Source: Sphingobacteriaceae bacterium GW460-11-11-14-LB5
GTDB taxonomy: Bacteria > Bacteroidota > Bacteroidia > Sphingobacteriales > Sphingobacteriaceae
Reading direction: 5' to 3'
Length of the DNA: 64,000 nucleotides
NCBI GenBank assembly: GCA_002151545.1
Contig: CP021237.1
Span: 5,518,001 to 5,582,000 of the forward strand
Shown piece by piece: positions 25,772-33,929 of this stretch. Within the stretch, counting starts at the first letter, position 1. Every line of letters begins with the position of its first letter. Below the pieces are notes generated by a model. The model was not told the DNA's origin. It ran no database searches and was given only the letters and a program-made list of their open reading frames with translations. Both the position numbers and the translations under genes were made by a program.

Positions 25772-27061
25772 CTACCTCAAAAACTGATGCCTCTTCAATA
25801 GCAAATGTTTAGGTGCACCGATGCTTTGTGACCGGTAAATTCCCGTATGGCCTGAAAACAGATAAGCAGTAACACAGGCTAAGGCGATATAGATTCCCGA
25901 TGCTGTACCAAATAACTCTACACCCATAAAAATACAGGCCAAAGGTGTGTTCGCAGCCCCTGCAAAAACCGCCACAAAGCCCATTCCTGCCAATAACCCC
26001 AAGGGTAAGGGGATGAAGAAACTCAAAAAGCTACCCAGTGTGGCGCCCATAAAGAAAAGTGGGGTTACCTCGCCACCCTTAAACCCTGCACTAAGGGTAA
26101 ATGCAGTTAAAAATAACTTGATCGCAAATGTATAATACGCTTCTTGTTGTACAAAGGATGCTGAAATAACCGGAATGCCTAAACCAATGTATCGGGTATT
26201 TCCGATCAGGTAAATAATGCCGATTAAAACTATTCCACCTATAAACGGCCTTAATGGCGGGTATTTAATTTTGCTGAAAAGGTTTGATAAACCGTGATTT
26301 AAGGCCGAGAAAGACCTGGCCACTAGTCCGAATAATATTCCGGCCCCTAAGGATAATAATAAATTAACCGAATTCATCTCCGGTACCAGGGATATGGAAT
26401 AATGCGTATGACCAACCCCCCATGCCTTACAAATATAATCGGCAATAATTGCCGTGATAAATGAAGGGAGAATAGCGCCGTAGGTTAAACTTCCAATAAC
26501 AAAAACCTCCAATCCGAATACAGCTCCTGCCAATGGTGTGCCGAAAACAGAAGCAAAACCAGCGCTGATCCCACAGATGAGGATCACTTTTCTATCTCTG
26601 GCTTTAAGTTTAAACAGTTTGGTAAACTGATCTGCAAAGGCTCCGCCAATTTGCACCGCTGTGCCTTCTCTTCCTGCCGATCCACCAAATAAGTGGGTAA
26701 TAATTGTGCCTGCAAAAATGAGTGGTGCCATGATTAGCGGAATCACATTTTTGGGTGATTGCAATTCTTCAATCAAGAGGTTGTTGCCTTTTACAACGCT
26801 TGCACCCCAGTAATGGTAAGCCAGGCCGATGAGTAGCCCTGCGATTGGTAAAAAGGCGATTATCCAGAGGTGCTGCTCTCGGTAATGGGTTGCCCAGTTT
26901 AAAGTTTCTAAAAATAAAGCAGAAGCTGAACCAATAATCCCACCCAGGATTGCAGAGATAAACAGCCACTTTAAAGTGCTAATGAAGAGTAATCCGAAGT
27001 CGCGTTTAATAAAATGTTTGATAGACAGAAGAAATCCTTCTGTTAGTTTTTTAACAGGCAT
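25772..27061 (-). CDS. CLC-family antiporter, probable fluoride/proton type (CLC-F)
   Basis: 429 residues with 10-12 hydrophobic segments. The gating-glutamate motif GSAGREGT (127-134, Glu132) is conserved. The canonical chloride-selectivity segment GSGIP is replaced by VVKGNNLLIEEL (89-100), and GGIFAP reads GGEVTP, both unlike chloride-type CLCs and compatible with the CLC-F clade. The decisive clue is the fluoride riboswitch in the 5' leader. CLC-F proteins export fluoride in exchange for protons at the inner membrane. Ordinary annotation would call this a voltage-gated chloride channel. The fluoride assignment combines sequence and known biology of CLC-F. Confidence 0.88.
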   Translation of the reverse strand: MPVKKLTEGFLLSIKHFIKRDFGLLFISTLKWLFISAILGGIIGSASALFLETLNWATHYREQHLWIIAFLPIAGLLIGLAYHYWGASVVKGNNLLIEELQSPKNVIPLIMAPLIFAGTIITHLFGGSAGREGTAVQIGGAFADQFTKLFKLKARDRKVILICGISAGFASVFGTPLAGAVFGLEVFVIGSLTYGAILPSFITAIIADYICKAWGVGHTHYSISLVPEMNSVNLLLSLGAGILFGLVARSFSALNHGLSNLFSKIKYPPLRPFIGGIVLIGIIYLIGNTRYIGLGIPVISASFVQQEAYYTFAIKLFLTAFTLSAGFKGGEVTPLFFMGATLGSFLSFFIPLPLGLLAGMGFVAVFAGAANTPLACIFMGVELFGTASGIYIALACVTAYLFSGHTGIYRSQSIGAPKHLLLKRHQFLR

Positions 27062-27085
27062 TTGAATTCAATTTTAAATAAAAAT

Positions 27086-27134
27086 CGTAGGAGTCATCAG
27101 CCTGTTTGGGCGGTTTTGGCGGTACTCCATCGCC
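27086..27134 (-). ncRNA. fluoride riboswitch (crcB motif)
   Basis: Read on the minus strand the leader begins GGCGATGGAGTACCGCC, continues with an AACCGCC segment and ends GGCTGATGACTCCTAC. These are the conserved blocks of the fluoride riboswitch: GGcGAUGGnGUnCnCC, AACnGCC and GCUGAUGnCUCCUAC. The first block folds into the P1-like GGCG/CGCC stem and the last block supplies the pseudoknot and ligand-pocket bases. It ends 24 bp before the CLC ATG, and a consensus promoter places the transcript start at its 5' edge. No T-rich intrinsic terminator follows, so control is more likely at translation. This is a motif match by eye; a covariance search was not run. Confidence 0.93.
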
Positions 27135-27141
27135 ATCGTTT

Positions 27142-27173
27142 CAAATGTATAAAATTTAGTTATTTGTTGCAAA
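27142..27173 (-). promoter_or_regulatory. promoter of the fluoride riboswitch-CLC transcript
   Basis: On the minus strand TTTG (27170-27173) is followed after 20 bp by TACATTTG (27142-27149), an exact match to the Bacteroidota TTTG-N19-21-TAnnTTTG promoter. The expected start of transcription, near 27135, coincides with the first G of the riboswitch. Confidence 0.8.
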
Positions 27174-27207
27174 ATCTTTATCACCTTTGTGCAGCTAACT
27201 TTAAACA

Positions 27208-28173
27208 ATGGATTTCACACCCGAAATAAAAGACAAACTACACCAACTACAGGAAAAGTACACCGCAATGGGGCAAGATATGGCATCATACCTTGATGGA
27301 CTTTTATATGCCGATTTCTTAACCTATTGGGACTACATTCATTTGGATACTTTGCTGAGCTTGCAGAATCCTAAAACACCCATCCCTGATGAAGAGATTT
27401 TTATCATGTACCACCAAATCACCGAGCTTTATTTTAAGCTTGCGCTGCACGAATGCAGGCAGATTGCGGAGCATGAAAATTTAACTGTCGAATTTTTTAC
27501 TGCACGTGTAAAACGGATTAATGCTTATTTCAATGCTTTAACTACTTCTTTCGAGGTGATGGTTGATGGTATGGAAAAAGAACAGTTCCTGAAATTCCGC
27601 ATGTCGTTATTGCCTGCCAGTGGGTTCCAGTCGGGTCAGTACCGAATGATCGAGATCTGCGCTACGGATTTTATCCGATTAGTAGATAAAACCAAACGTG
27701 AAGAACTAAGTACGGCAAGCATAGAAGAACAATTCGAAAATATTTACTGGAAATTTGGTGCAACCGAACTGGCTTCAGGTAAGCAAACTTTAACTTTAAA
27801 GCAATTTATTAAAAAGTATGCGGCACAGTTTTTACAGCTGGCCAAAGATCGTACTTTAACCAATTTCTCCGCTTTATACCATCAGTTGCAAGCAAATGGT
27901 GCCGATGTTACTGCACTTGCAGAAGAATTACGTAAGCTTGATTTGTACGTAAATGTTGAGTGGCCATTATCGCACTATAAATCGGCCGTACGTTATTTGG
28001 AAAAAGATCCCGTTGATATTGCTGCAACAGGCGGAACCAACTGGCAAAAGTACCTGCCTCCGCGTTTTCAAAAAAGAATTTTTTATCCGTTCTTATGGAC
28101 CGGTGAGCAAATGGAAGAGTGGGGTAAAGGCTGGGTGCTTAGTGTACTTAAAACACTCAAAAACAAAGATTAA
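27208..28173 (+). CDS. kynA: tryptophan 2,3-dioxygenase
   Basis: 321 residues. The heme enzyme opens the indole ring of L-tryptophan to N-formylkynurenine. YADFLTYWDYIHLDTLLSLQ (34-53), with the distal His45, HQITELYFKLALHE (69-82), SLLPASGFQSGQYRMIE and the C-terminal EWPLSHYKSAVRYL are family signatures. It is slightly longer than the roughly 280-residue bacterial TDOs, as is usual in Bacteroidota. It is divergent from the CLC gene and stands alone; other kynurenine-pathway genes are not in the window. Confidence 0.95.
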   Translation: MDFTPEIKDKLHQLQEKYTAMGQDMASYLDGLLYADFLTYWDYIHLDTLLSLQNPKTPIPDEEIFIMYHQITELYFKLALHECRQIAEHENLTVEFFTARVKRINAYFNALTTSFEVMVDGMEKEQFLKFRMSLLPASGFQSGQYRMIEICATDFIRLVDKTKREELSTASIEEQFENIYWKFGATELASGKQTLTLKQFIKKYAAQFLQLAKDRTLTNFSALYHQLQANGADVTALAEELRKLDLYVNVEWPLSHYKSAVRYLEKDPVDIAATGGTNWQKYLPPRFQKRIFYPFLWTGEQMEEWGKGWVLSVLKTLKNKD

Positions 28174-28319
28174 TATTGTAAAAAGCTATTAAAAAAGCCT
28201 GTTTTTTCTTAATTTGCGCGAAATAATTAATGACAGAATGAGTGAATTACTGAATTAGAGAATTGAGGCGCAAAACACGCCATCATTTCAATCAATTACT
28301 CATTCAAAAAAATAAAAGT

Positions 28320-29384
28320 ATGACCGAGACATTAGATATAAAAATCACAAAAGCAGACCAAACACGTTTGACTGTTACTGATTTTTCGCAATTACCGTTC
28401 GGTAAGGTTTTTACCGATCACATGTTTACTGCCGACTACGAAGATGGCGAATGGAAAAATTTACAGATTCTTCCTTATGGCCCGATTCCGATGAGTCCGG
28501 CAATTTCTGCACTTCATTATGGACAGGCAATTTTCGAGGGATTAAAAGCTTATCGTCAGCCAGATGGAAAGATTAGTGTGTTCCGTGCAGATAAAAATTT
28601 CGAACGTTTTAACAAGTCGGCGGCAAGAATGTCGATGCCAGGCATACCTGAAGAAATTTTTATGCAAGGTTTGGCGGCATTGATCAACGTTGATGAGAAA
28701 TGGGTGCCTAATCAGGAAGATTATGCATTATATATCCGTCCGGTAATGTTTGCAATGGATCCTTATTTAGGTGTTAAAGCATCTGATACCTATAAGTTTG
28801 CTTTATTAACCACCCCAACTGGTCCATATTACAGCAGTGCATTAAAGGTTAAAATCGAAACTGAATTTACACGTGCAGATGAGGGTGGAGTAGGCTTTGC
28901 CAAAACTGCAGGTAATTACGCGCGTTCGTTATATCCTTTCGAGCAAGCTAAAAAAGAAGGTTATGATCAATTGATCTGGACAGACTCTGTAACACATGAG
29001 TTTATTGAAGAAGCTGGAACAGCGAACTTACTTTTTGTAATTAATGGTAAATTGGTTACGCCATCAGTACGCAGTACCGTTTTGGATGGTGTAACACGTG
29101 ATACCATTATCAAACTGGCTAAAGATGCAGGAGTAGAAGTTGAAGAACGTAGGGTTTCCGTTAAAGAAGTGATCGAAGGAATCGAAAACGGAAGCTTAAC
29201 CGAGGCTTTTGCCGCAGGAACTGCAGCTACCGTAACGCATGTAGGCGAAATGGGCTATAATGGTCAGATCTATAAATTGACCGATCCATCAACCAGACAT
29301 ATTTCTAACGGCATTGCTAAAAAACTGAACGATATCCGTTATGGTTTAGCACCTGACGAATTTGGTTGGAACTGGGTGATATAA
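28320..29384 (+). CDS. ilvE: branched-chain amino acid aminotransferase
   Basis: 354 residues from the ATG of MTETLDIKITKADQ; the frame extends 57 bp upstream through low-complexity sequence and that part is unlikely to be translated. Fold-type IV PLP features are LHYGQAIFEGLKAYR, the PLP-lysine region GFAKTAGNYARSLYPFEQAK and EEAGTANLLFV. The layout, including QLIWTD, fits the eukaryote-like BCAT group. The enzyme interconverts Leu, Ile and Val with their 2-oxo acids. A strong terminator follows. Confidence 0.93.
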   Translation: MTETLDIKITKADQTRLTVTDFSQLPFGKVFTDHMFTADYEDGEWKNLQILPYGPIPMSPAISALHYGQAIFEGLKAYRQPDGKISVFRADKNFERFNKSAARMSMPGIPEEIFMQGLAALINVDEKWVPNQEDYALYIRPVMFAMDPYLGVKASDTYKFALLTTPTGPYYSSALKVKIETEFTRADEGGVGFAKTAGNYARSLYPFEQAKKEGYDQLIWTDSVTHEFIEEAGTANLLFVINGKLVTPSVRSTVLDGVTRDTIIKLAKDAGVEVEERRVSVKEVIEGIENGSLTEAFAAGTAATVTHVGEMGYNGQIYKLTDPSTRHISNGIAKKLNDIRYGLAPDEFGWNWVI

Positions 29385-29401
29385 AGATCATCAGCCATAA
29401 A

Positions 29402-29446
29402 AAATAAACCCCGATGCAATAGCTGTATCGGGGTTTATTTTTTTTT
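29402..29446 (+). terminator. intrinsic terminator of ilvE
   Basis: A 14-bp perfect stem AAATAAACCCCGAT with ATCGGGGTTTATTT, an 11-nt loop and a run of nine T on the plus strand, 18 bp after the ilvE stop. Confidence 0.92.
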
Positions 29447-29518
29447 ATCGTCATGCTGAATTTATTTCAGCATCTTTAAGACCCGGAAATAAATTCAAGC
29501 TGGCGACCACTAAGTTTG

Positions 29519-29983
29519 TTATTTATCTAAAATCACCACGCCTTTAGCTTCGAATGCGAGTTCCTTTTTAGGATCGGTAATTTTAGCGACTTCTTCAGGA
29601 GATTTTTTAGCGTCTTCTGCATAATGGCGTAAAGTTTCTACCGAGATGCTTTGTTTCTTCGCTATGCCATCCAAAACTACTTTTTTGCCAACTATATCCA
29701 TTGGCATAAAGAATGCATAATCTTTAAAAGTTACCCGCATTGGATCGCCGTTAGGCATTTCTAACGTCATCCAGCAGCCTTTTTTCTTACACACATCCAC
29801 TACTTTGCCTTCGATTTTCATATCGGCGGTTTTTTTATCCCCCATAGCAGCTTCCATTTTTGCAGCTGGTTTTACATCACCTGGTTTAACTTCTTCGCCA
29901 AATTTTTGACCAGTATATGCGGTTTGAGCAAATGACAATGCCGTAAACAGGCAAAAGCTCAAGCTTAAAATGATTTTTTTCAT
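29519..29983 (-). CDS. DUF4920 domain protein, secreted
   Basis: 154 residues with a clear signal peptide (KKIILSLSFCLFTALSFAQ). The mature part has the DUF4920 pattern: GKVVDVCKKKGCWMTLEMPN, with two close cysteines, FKDYAFFMPMD, and DGIAKKQSISVETLRHYAED. The compact OB-like domain and cysteine pair suggest periplasmic metal or redox handling, but no function is established. It is monocistronic and convergent with ilvE. Confidence 0.85.
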   Translation of the reverse strand: MKKIILSLSFCLFTALSFAQTAYTGQKFGEEVKPGDVKPAAKMEAAMGDKKTADMKIEGKVVDVCKKKGCWMTLEMPNGDPMRVTFKDYAFFMPMDIVGKKVVLDGIAKKQSISVETLRHYAEDAKKSPEEVAKITDPKKELAFEAKGVVILDK

Positions 29984-30306
29984 GATTTTATTATTATCCG
30001 GTTATAATCTAATCAAAGTTATTTAAATTTTTTCTAAATAATGGAAACAAAAAATCCTCGTTAACATCCATTAACGAGGAAAATCATCCCTATAATCGTG
30101 TAGATCACTTTCTATGATTTACATCTCAATTTTTATAGGCAAACCAGAATCCAAAATTTTAATTTTTGTTTTCATTGGATTTAATATTCTTGTATTCAGA
30201 TAGTTGTTGTTTTTTGCCAGGTTTATTAATGCTCGATGATGTTGTAGAAATGTGGAATATTCTCTGCTTTGTGAGGAATGTTGTTGAGCGGTTTCCCCAA
30301 CTTTAT
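29984..30306 (-). other. gap between the DUF4920 gene and radA
   Basis: 323 bp. Apart from the hairpin at 30048-30080 I see no recognisable gene. One minus-strand frame is open from inside the end of radA to about 30120 but has no ATG, GTG or TTG in a useful position and no family resemblance. The complementary plus frame (30166-30486) is also unrecognised. Confidence 0.4.
30048..30080 (-). terminator. hairpin terminator downstream of radA
   Basis: On the minus strand TCCTCGTTAA pairs perfectly with TTAACGAGGA across a 6-nt loop and is followed by TTTTTTG. It lies about 225 bp beyond the radA stop and may also close the spacer. Confidence 0.75.
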
Positions 30307-31683
30307 CTATCCAAAAACAAGACTGAACACTTCTTCTATTTTACTTACTGCTTTAATCTCAAGGTTGTATTTTTCTGTAGCAATTCCTTTCAGGTTGTAT
30401 TTAGAGATATAAATGGTTTCGAAACCCAATTTGTCAGCTTCGGCAATGCGTTGTTCGATTCTGTTTACTGCCCTGATTTCTCCTGACAGACCTACTTCTG
30501 CAGCAAAACAATTTTTTGAAGACACCGCGATATCTTGGTGCGATGAGATGATGGCAATCAATATGGCCAGGTCAATTGCAGGGTCTTCTACTCTGATTCC
30601 GCCGGCGATATTTAAGAAAACATCTTGCGTACTTAACCTGAAACCACAGCGTTTTTCTAGAACAGCCAGGAGCATATTCATCCTTTTGGTATCAAAGCCT
30701 GTTGCCGAACGCTGAGGAGTTCCATATGCTGCCGAACTTACCAGGGCCTGTGTCTCAATCAACATGGGTCTGGCGCCTTCTAAGGTTGCAGCTATGGCAA
30801 TTCCGCTCAGCTCTTCGTCGCGCTGTGATAACAAAATTTCTGATGGATTGGAAACTTCCCTTAAGCCACTGCCTTGCATTTCGTAGATCCCCAATTCTGC
30901 TGCCGCACCAAAACGGTTTTTAATCGATCTTAAAATGCGGTAAACGTGGTGCCTGTCGCCCTCAAACTGCAAAACGGTGTCGACCATGTGTTCGAGGATT
31001 TTAGGCCCTGCAATGGCGCCATCTTTAGTGATGTGGCCGATAAGGAATACCGGTACACCGGTTTCTTTTGCAAAACGCAAAAGTTCGGCGGTACATTCCC
31101 TTACCTGCGATACGCTGCCCGGGGTTGAATCGATATGAGCTGAATGTAAAGTCTGGATAGAATCTACCACTAAAATTTCGGGCTCCAGAATTTCGATCTG
31201 TTTAAATATATTTTGTGTAGAGGTTTCGGTTAAAATGTAACAGTTGGATGATGGGCTTTCCTGGATCCTTTCTGCCCGCATTTTAATCTGCTGCTCGCTT
31301 TCTTCGCCAGAAATATAGAGGAGTTTCTTTCCTTTTAGGTTTAACGCAAGCTGAAGCATCAAGGTTGATTTTCCGATACCCGGTTCGCCACCAATTAATA
31401 CCAGCGATCCTTCTACCAATCCACCACCCAATACGCGGTCTAATTCTTTATCTCCAGTTAATATTCTACGTTCTGTTGATGATTGTATTTCATCAACTTT
31501 ACTTGGTTTGCTTAATTTACGACTAGATGTATCGCTTTTCCAGGTGGGAACAGCAGCTGAGCTTTTTTCTACTATTTCTTCTACAAAGGTGTTCCATTGG
31601 TTACATGATGGACATTTACCCAACCATTTTGCCGATTCGTAGCCACAGCTCTGACAGAAAAATGCACTTTTTGATTTTGCCAA
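30307..31683 (-). CDS. radA: DNA repair protein RadA
   Basis: 458 residues, the standard size. An N-terminal C4 zinc finger (Cys10, 13, 24, 27; CQSCGYESAKWLGKCPSC) precedes Walker A GEPGIGKST, the RadA-specific KNRFG motif and a C-terminal Lon-like domain (SGEIRAVNRIEQRIAEA). RadA is a RecA-related helicase that extends recombination intermediates by branch migration. It appears to be transcribed alone, with repeat-rich sequence upstream. Confidence 0.96.
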   Translation of the reverse strand: MAKSKSAFFCQSCGYESAKWLGKCPSCNQWNTFVEEIVEKSSAAVPTWKSDTSSRKLSKPSKVDEIQSSTERRILTGDKELDRVLGGGLVEGSLVLIGGEPGIGKSTLMLQLALNLKGKKLLYISGEESEQQIKMRAERIQESPSSNCYILTETSTQNIFKQIEILEPEILVVDSIQTLHSAHIDSTPGSVSQVRECTAELLRFAKETGVPVFLIGHITKDGAIAGPKILEHMVDTVLQFEGDRHHVYRILRSIKNRFGAAAELGIYEMQGSGLREVSNPSEILLSQRDEELSGIAIAATLEGARPMLIETQALVSSAAYGTPQRSATGFDTKRMNMLLAVLEKRCGFRLSTQDVFLNIAGGIRVEDPAIDLAILIAIISSHQDIAVSSKNCFAAEVGLSGEIRAVNRIEQRIAEADKLGFETIYISKYNLKGIATEKYNLEIKAVSKIEEVFSLVFG

Positions 31684-32045
31684 TTGATTAAAATTTTAGA
31701 TTACGAATTTAACCTTTCTCCTTGATAAACCCCGCAAATTTGTGAAAGCTGTGGGGTTTGAGTTACTTAGATGAACCATTCGGTTCTAAACCCGACAGAC
31801 GTGGCAGCCCCCGATTCTTTATCGGGGTTATAACAAATGGCGGGGCTGCTATAACCCAATGGCTTCTGTATTTGCTTTTCTAATCAATAGATGATTTTTA
31901 GAGAATACAATTGTTGTTTTTTTGGAAAGCAGGTTTCTCTGTTTATCGGTTCCGGAAGCCCTGCCATTCGCTTTATCCCGATGGAAAATCGGGATGCCCG
32001 CTGCTGTCAGGTTTAAATTACTTAGGTTAATCTCCTTTTTTCTAA
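31684..32045. repeat. composite of two inverted copies of a Pedobacter-type palindromic repeat
   Basis: Two related units lie in opposite orientation at about 31784-31858 and 31917-32015. Each has a central hairpin, CCCCGAT-TCTTT-ATCGGGG (31809-31827) and ATCCCGAT-GGAAA-ATCGGGAT (31975-31995), flanked by shared blocks such as GCCATTCGCTTTAT and GCTGCTGTCAGGTTTA or their complements. An extra AAACCCC/GGGGTTT pairing is at 31727-31759. The units match those at 41843-42034. No coding content is recognised. Confidence 0.8.
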
Positions 32046-32080
32046 AACAAAAAAGCCCGGATTTTAAAAATCCAGGCTTT
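32046..32080 (-). terminator. intrinsic terminator of the RNase G transcript
   Basis: On the minus strand AAAGCCTGGATTTT pairs with AAAATCCGGGCTTT (one mismatch) and is followed by a T-rich TTTTG, 18 bp beyond the RNase G stop. Confidence 0.88.
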
Positions 32081-32097
32081 CTGTAATGTGTTTTGAG

Positions 32098-33648
32098 TTA
32101 TAATTTAATCTCTTCATCTTTTGCGGAGATGAAGTGAAACTCAGTTAAGTAATATGATGATTGTGCCTTAACTTTAATCCATTGGCCATATTTAAAGAAC
32201 CAGCGGCGTTGAAGGTTGAAAATGCCTTTTGTAATATAAGCTTCGATGTATGGGTGTACGCAAAGTGTTACACCTTTTTCATTCTGCTCTCTTAAAATAT
32301 AATTAAGGTTGTTCTCAATATCATCCATTAAAACGATACTCGCTTTAATTTCTCCGGTCCCATCGCAGGCCGGACATTTTTCTACCGTAACAATATTCAT
32401 TTCCGGACGAACACGTTGTCTGGTAATTTGTACCAAACCAAATTTGCTTGGAGGCAAAATAGTGTGTTTGGCTCTATCCAATAACATCAGCTCACGCAAA
32501 TAATCGAATAGCATTTTACGGTTTGTTGGTTTGTGCATATCGATAAAATCGATTACCACAATACCGCCCATATCGCGCAGGCGCAATTGACGGGCAATTT
32601 CTTTAGCCGCCTCTTTGTTTACCTGTAAAGCATTTTCCTCCTGGTTTTCTTTACTGGCAGTACGGTTTCCACTATTCACGTCTATGACGTGGAGTGCTTC
32701 AGTGTGCTCTACTACAAGGTAAGCACCACCTGGTAAGTTTACTGTTTTTCCAAAAGCATTTTTAATCTGCTTTTCTACACCGAAATGATCGAAGATAGGT
32801 TCTTTCTGTTTGTACAGTTTAACGATCTTTTCCATTTCAGGAGAAATATCGTGAACATAAGAACGAATATCATCGTACAGCTCTGGTGTACTTACGTAAA
32901 CGTTTGTAAAATCAGGGTTCAGAATATCACGGATTAACGTTGATGATCTGTCCATTTCTCCCCAAACTCTTTTTGAAGGTTCGGTAGATGGCATTTTTTT
33001 AATGAAGTTTTCCCATTTAGCAATTAAATCTAAAAGATCTTTTTGCATTTCGGCAACCCCTCTGCCTTCAGAAACGGTTCTGATAATAACCCCAAAATTT
33101 TGAGGTTTAATACTTTCAATAATCTTTTTTAAACGATTACGTTCGGTATTACTTTTAATTTTTTTTGATACAGATATGGTATTGGAGAATGGCACCAGTA
33201 CCACATACCTGCCGGCAATCGAAATGTCGGAACTTAAACGCGGACCTTTTGTAGAAATTGGCTCTTTGGCAATTTGTACAGGGAGGAGCATGTTTTTACT
33301 GAGCACATCAGAAATTTTGCCTGCCTTATTAATATCGGCTTCTAGCTTTAAATTATCTAATAATGTGCCTGTAACCGAGCCATTACGCTTGATCTTCGTT
33401 AGCTTAATTAAAGATTGCACCTGAGGGCCCAAATCAAAGTAATGCAAAAAAGCATCTTTTTCATAACCAACATCCACGAAAGCAGCATTCAGGCCGGGCA
33501 TAATTTTTTTAATGCGGCCTAAATAAATATCGCCTACAGCGTAGTTATTATTGATTTGTTCTTTGTGAAGCTCAACAAGTTGTTTGTCTTCAATCAACGC
33601 TATGGTAACTCCGGCAGGAGTCGAATTGATAATTAATTCTTTTACCAA
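32098..33648 (-). CDS. rng: ribonuclease E/G family endoribonuclease
   Basis: 516 residues, RNase G-like in size without the long RNase E tail. An S1-like RNA-binding region (YAVGDIYLGRIKKIMPGLNA) is followed by the catalytic DNase I-like domain with Mg ligands in DVNSGNRT and IDFIDM, and the zinc-link cysteines in KCPACDGTGE. It cleaves single-stranded A/U-rich RNA in rRNA maturation and decay. The start is a TTG (VKELIINST follows); no ATG gives the conserved N-terminus. It is last in a minus-strand group HU, TPR, mS38-like, rng. Confidence 0.93.
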   Translation of the reverse strand: MVKELIINSTPAGVTIALIEDKQLVELHKEQINNNYAVGDIYLGRIKKIMPGLNAAFVDVGYEKDAFLHYFDLGPQVQSLIKLTKIKRNGSVTGTLLDNLKLEADINKAGKISDVLSKNMLLPVQIAKEPISTKGPRLSSDISIAGRYVVLVPFSNTISVSKKIKSNTERNRLKKIIESIKPQNFGVIIRTVSEGRGVAEMQKDLLDLIAKWENFIKKMPSTEPSKRVWGEMDRSSTLIRDILNPDFTNVYVSTPELYDDIRSYVHDISPEMEKIVKLYKQKEPIFDHFGVEKQIKNAFGKTVNLPGGAYLVVEHTEALHVIDVNSGNRTASKENQEENALQVNKEAAKEIARQLRLRDMGGIVVIDFIDMHKPTNRKMLFDYLRELMLLDRAKHTILPPSKFGLVQITRQRVRPEMNIVTVEKCPACDGTGEIKASIVLMDDIENNLNYILREQNEKGVTLCVHPYIEAYITKGIFNLQRRWFFKYGQWIKVKAQSSYYLTEFHFISAKDEEIKL

Positions 33649-33750
33649 CAGCTACAGATTTAAGGCTTTCGCCTATTAACAAATGGATAGTAAATAAAAA
33701 CAGTGATGTAGCCAAAAAGATATACAATAAAAAAAATCATATAAATTGTT

Positions 33751-33780
33751 TAAACCTCATAGTGTTTACTATGAGGTTTA
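33751..33780 (-). terminator. hairpin between the mS38-like gene and rng
   Basis: TAAACCTCATAGT and ACTATGAGGTTTA form a 13-bp perfect stem with a 4-nt loop. The run of T on the minus strand is only found about 15 bp further on, so it may be a terminator, a processing site or a partial attenuator before rng. Confidence 0.6.
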
Positions 33781-33803
33781 ACTGGCTTTATCAAAATAAG
33801 AAA

Positions 33804-33893
33804 CTATTTTTTCTTATGTCTGTTTTTTCTTAAACGTTTTTTACGTTTGTGGGTAGCCATTTTATGTCTCTTTCTTTTTTTACCGCTTGGCAT
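33804..33893 (-). CDS. 29-residue basic protein, AURKAIP1/COX24 (mS38-like) type
   Basis: The reading MPSGKKRKRHKMATHKRKKR continues with LRKNRHKKK to a stop. It is 29 residues, with 19 Lys, Arg or His. Too short for most gene finders, but the sequence is the one I recall as the Bacteroidota AURKAIP1/COX24-domain protein, the counterpart of mitochondrial small-subunit protein mS38. A ribosomal role is the natural reading. It lies between a TPR gene and rng, close to HU, consistent with constitutive expression. Sequence and frame are certain; the ribosome association is inference. Confidence 0.8.
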   Translation of the reverse strand: MPSGKKRKRHKMATHKRKKRLRKNRHKKK

Positions 33894-33929
33894 AGTTTTA
33901 AGTTTTAAATGTTTTTATTAATCTGTTAA

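Noticed and set aside
28238..28258. Six-codon frame (MSELLN) before ilvE that could be a leucine leader peptide
   Set aside because: It sits in low-complexity GAATTA repeats, and no alternative terminator/antiterminator pair is visible.
30166..30486. 106-codon plus-strand frame overlapping the radA end
   Set aside because: Hydrophobic shadow of radA and its spacer, with no recognisable domain.
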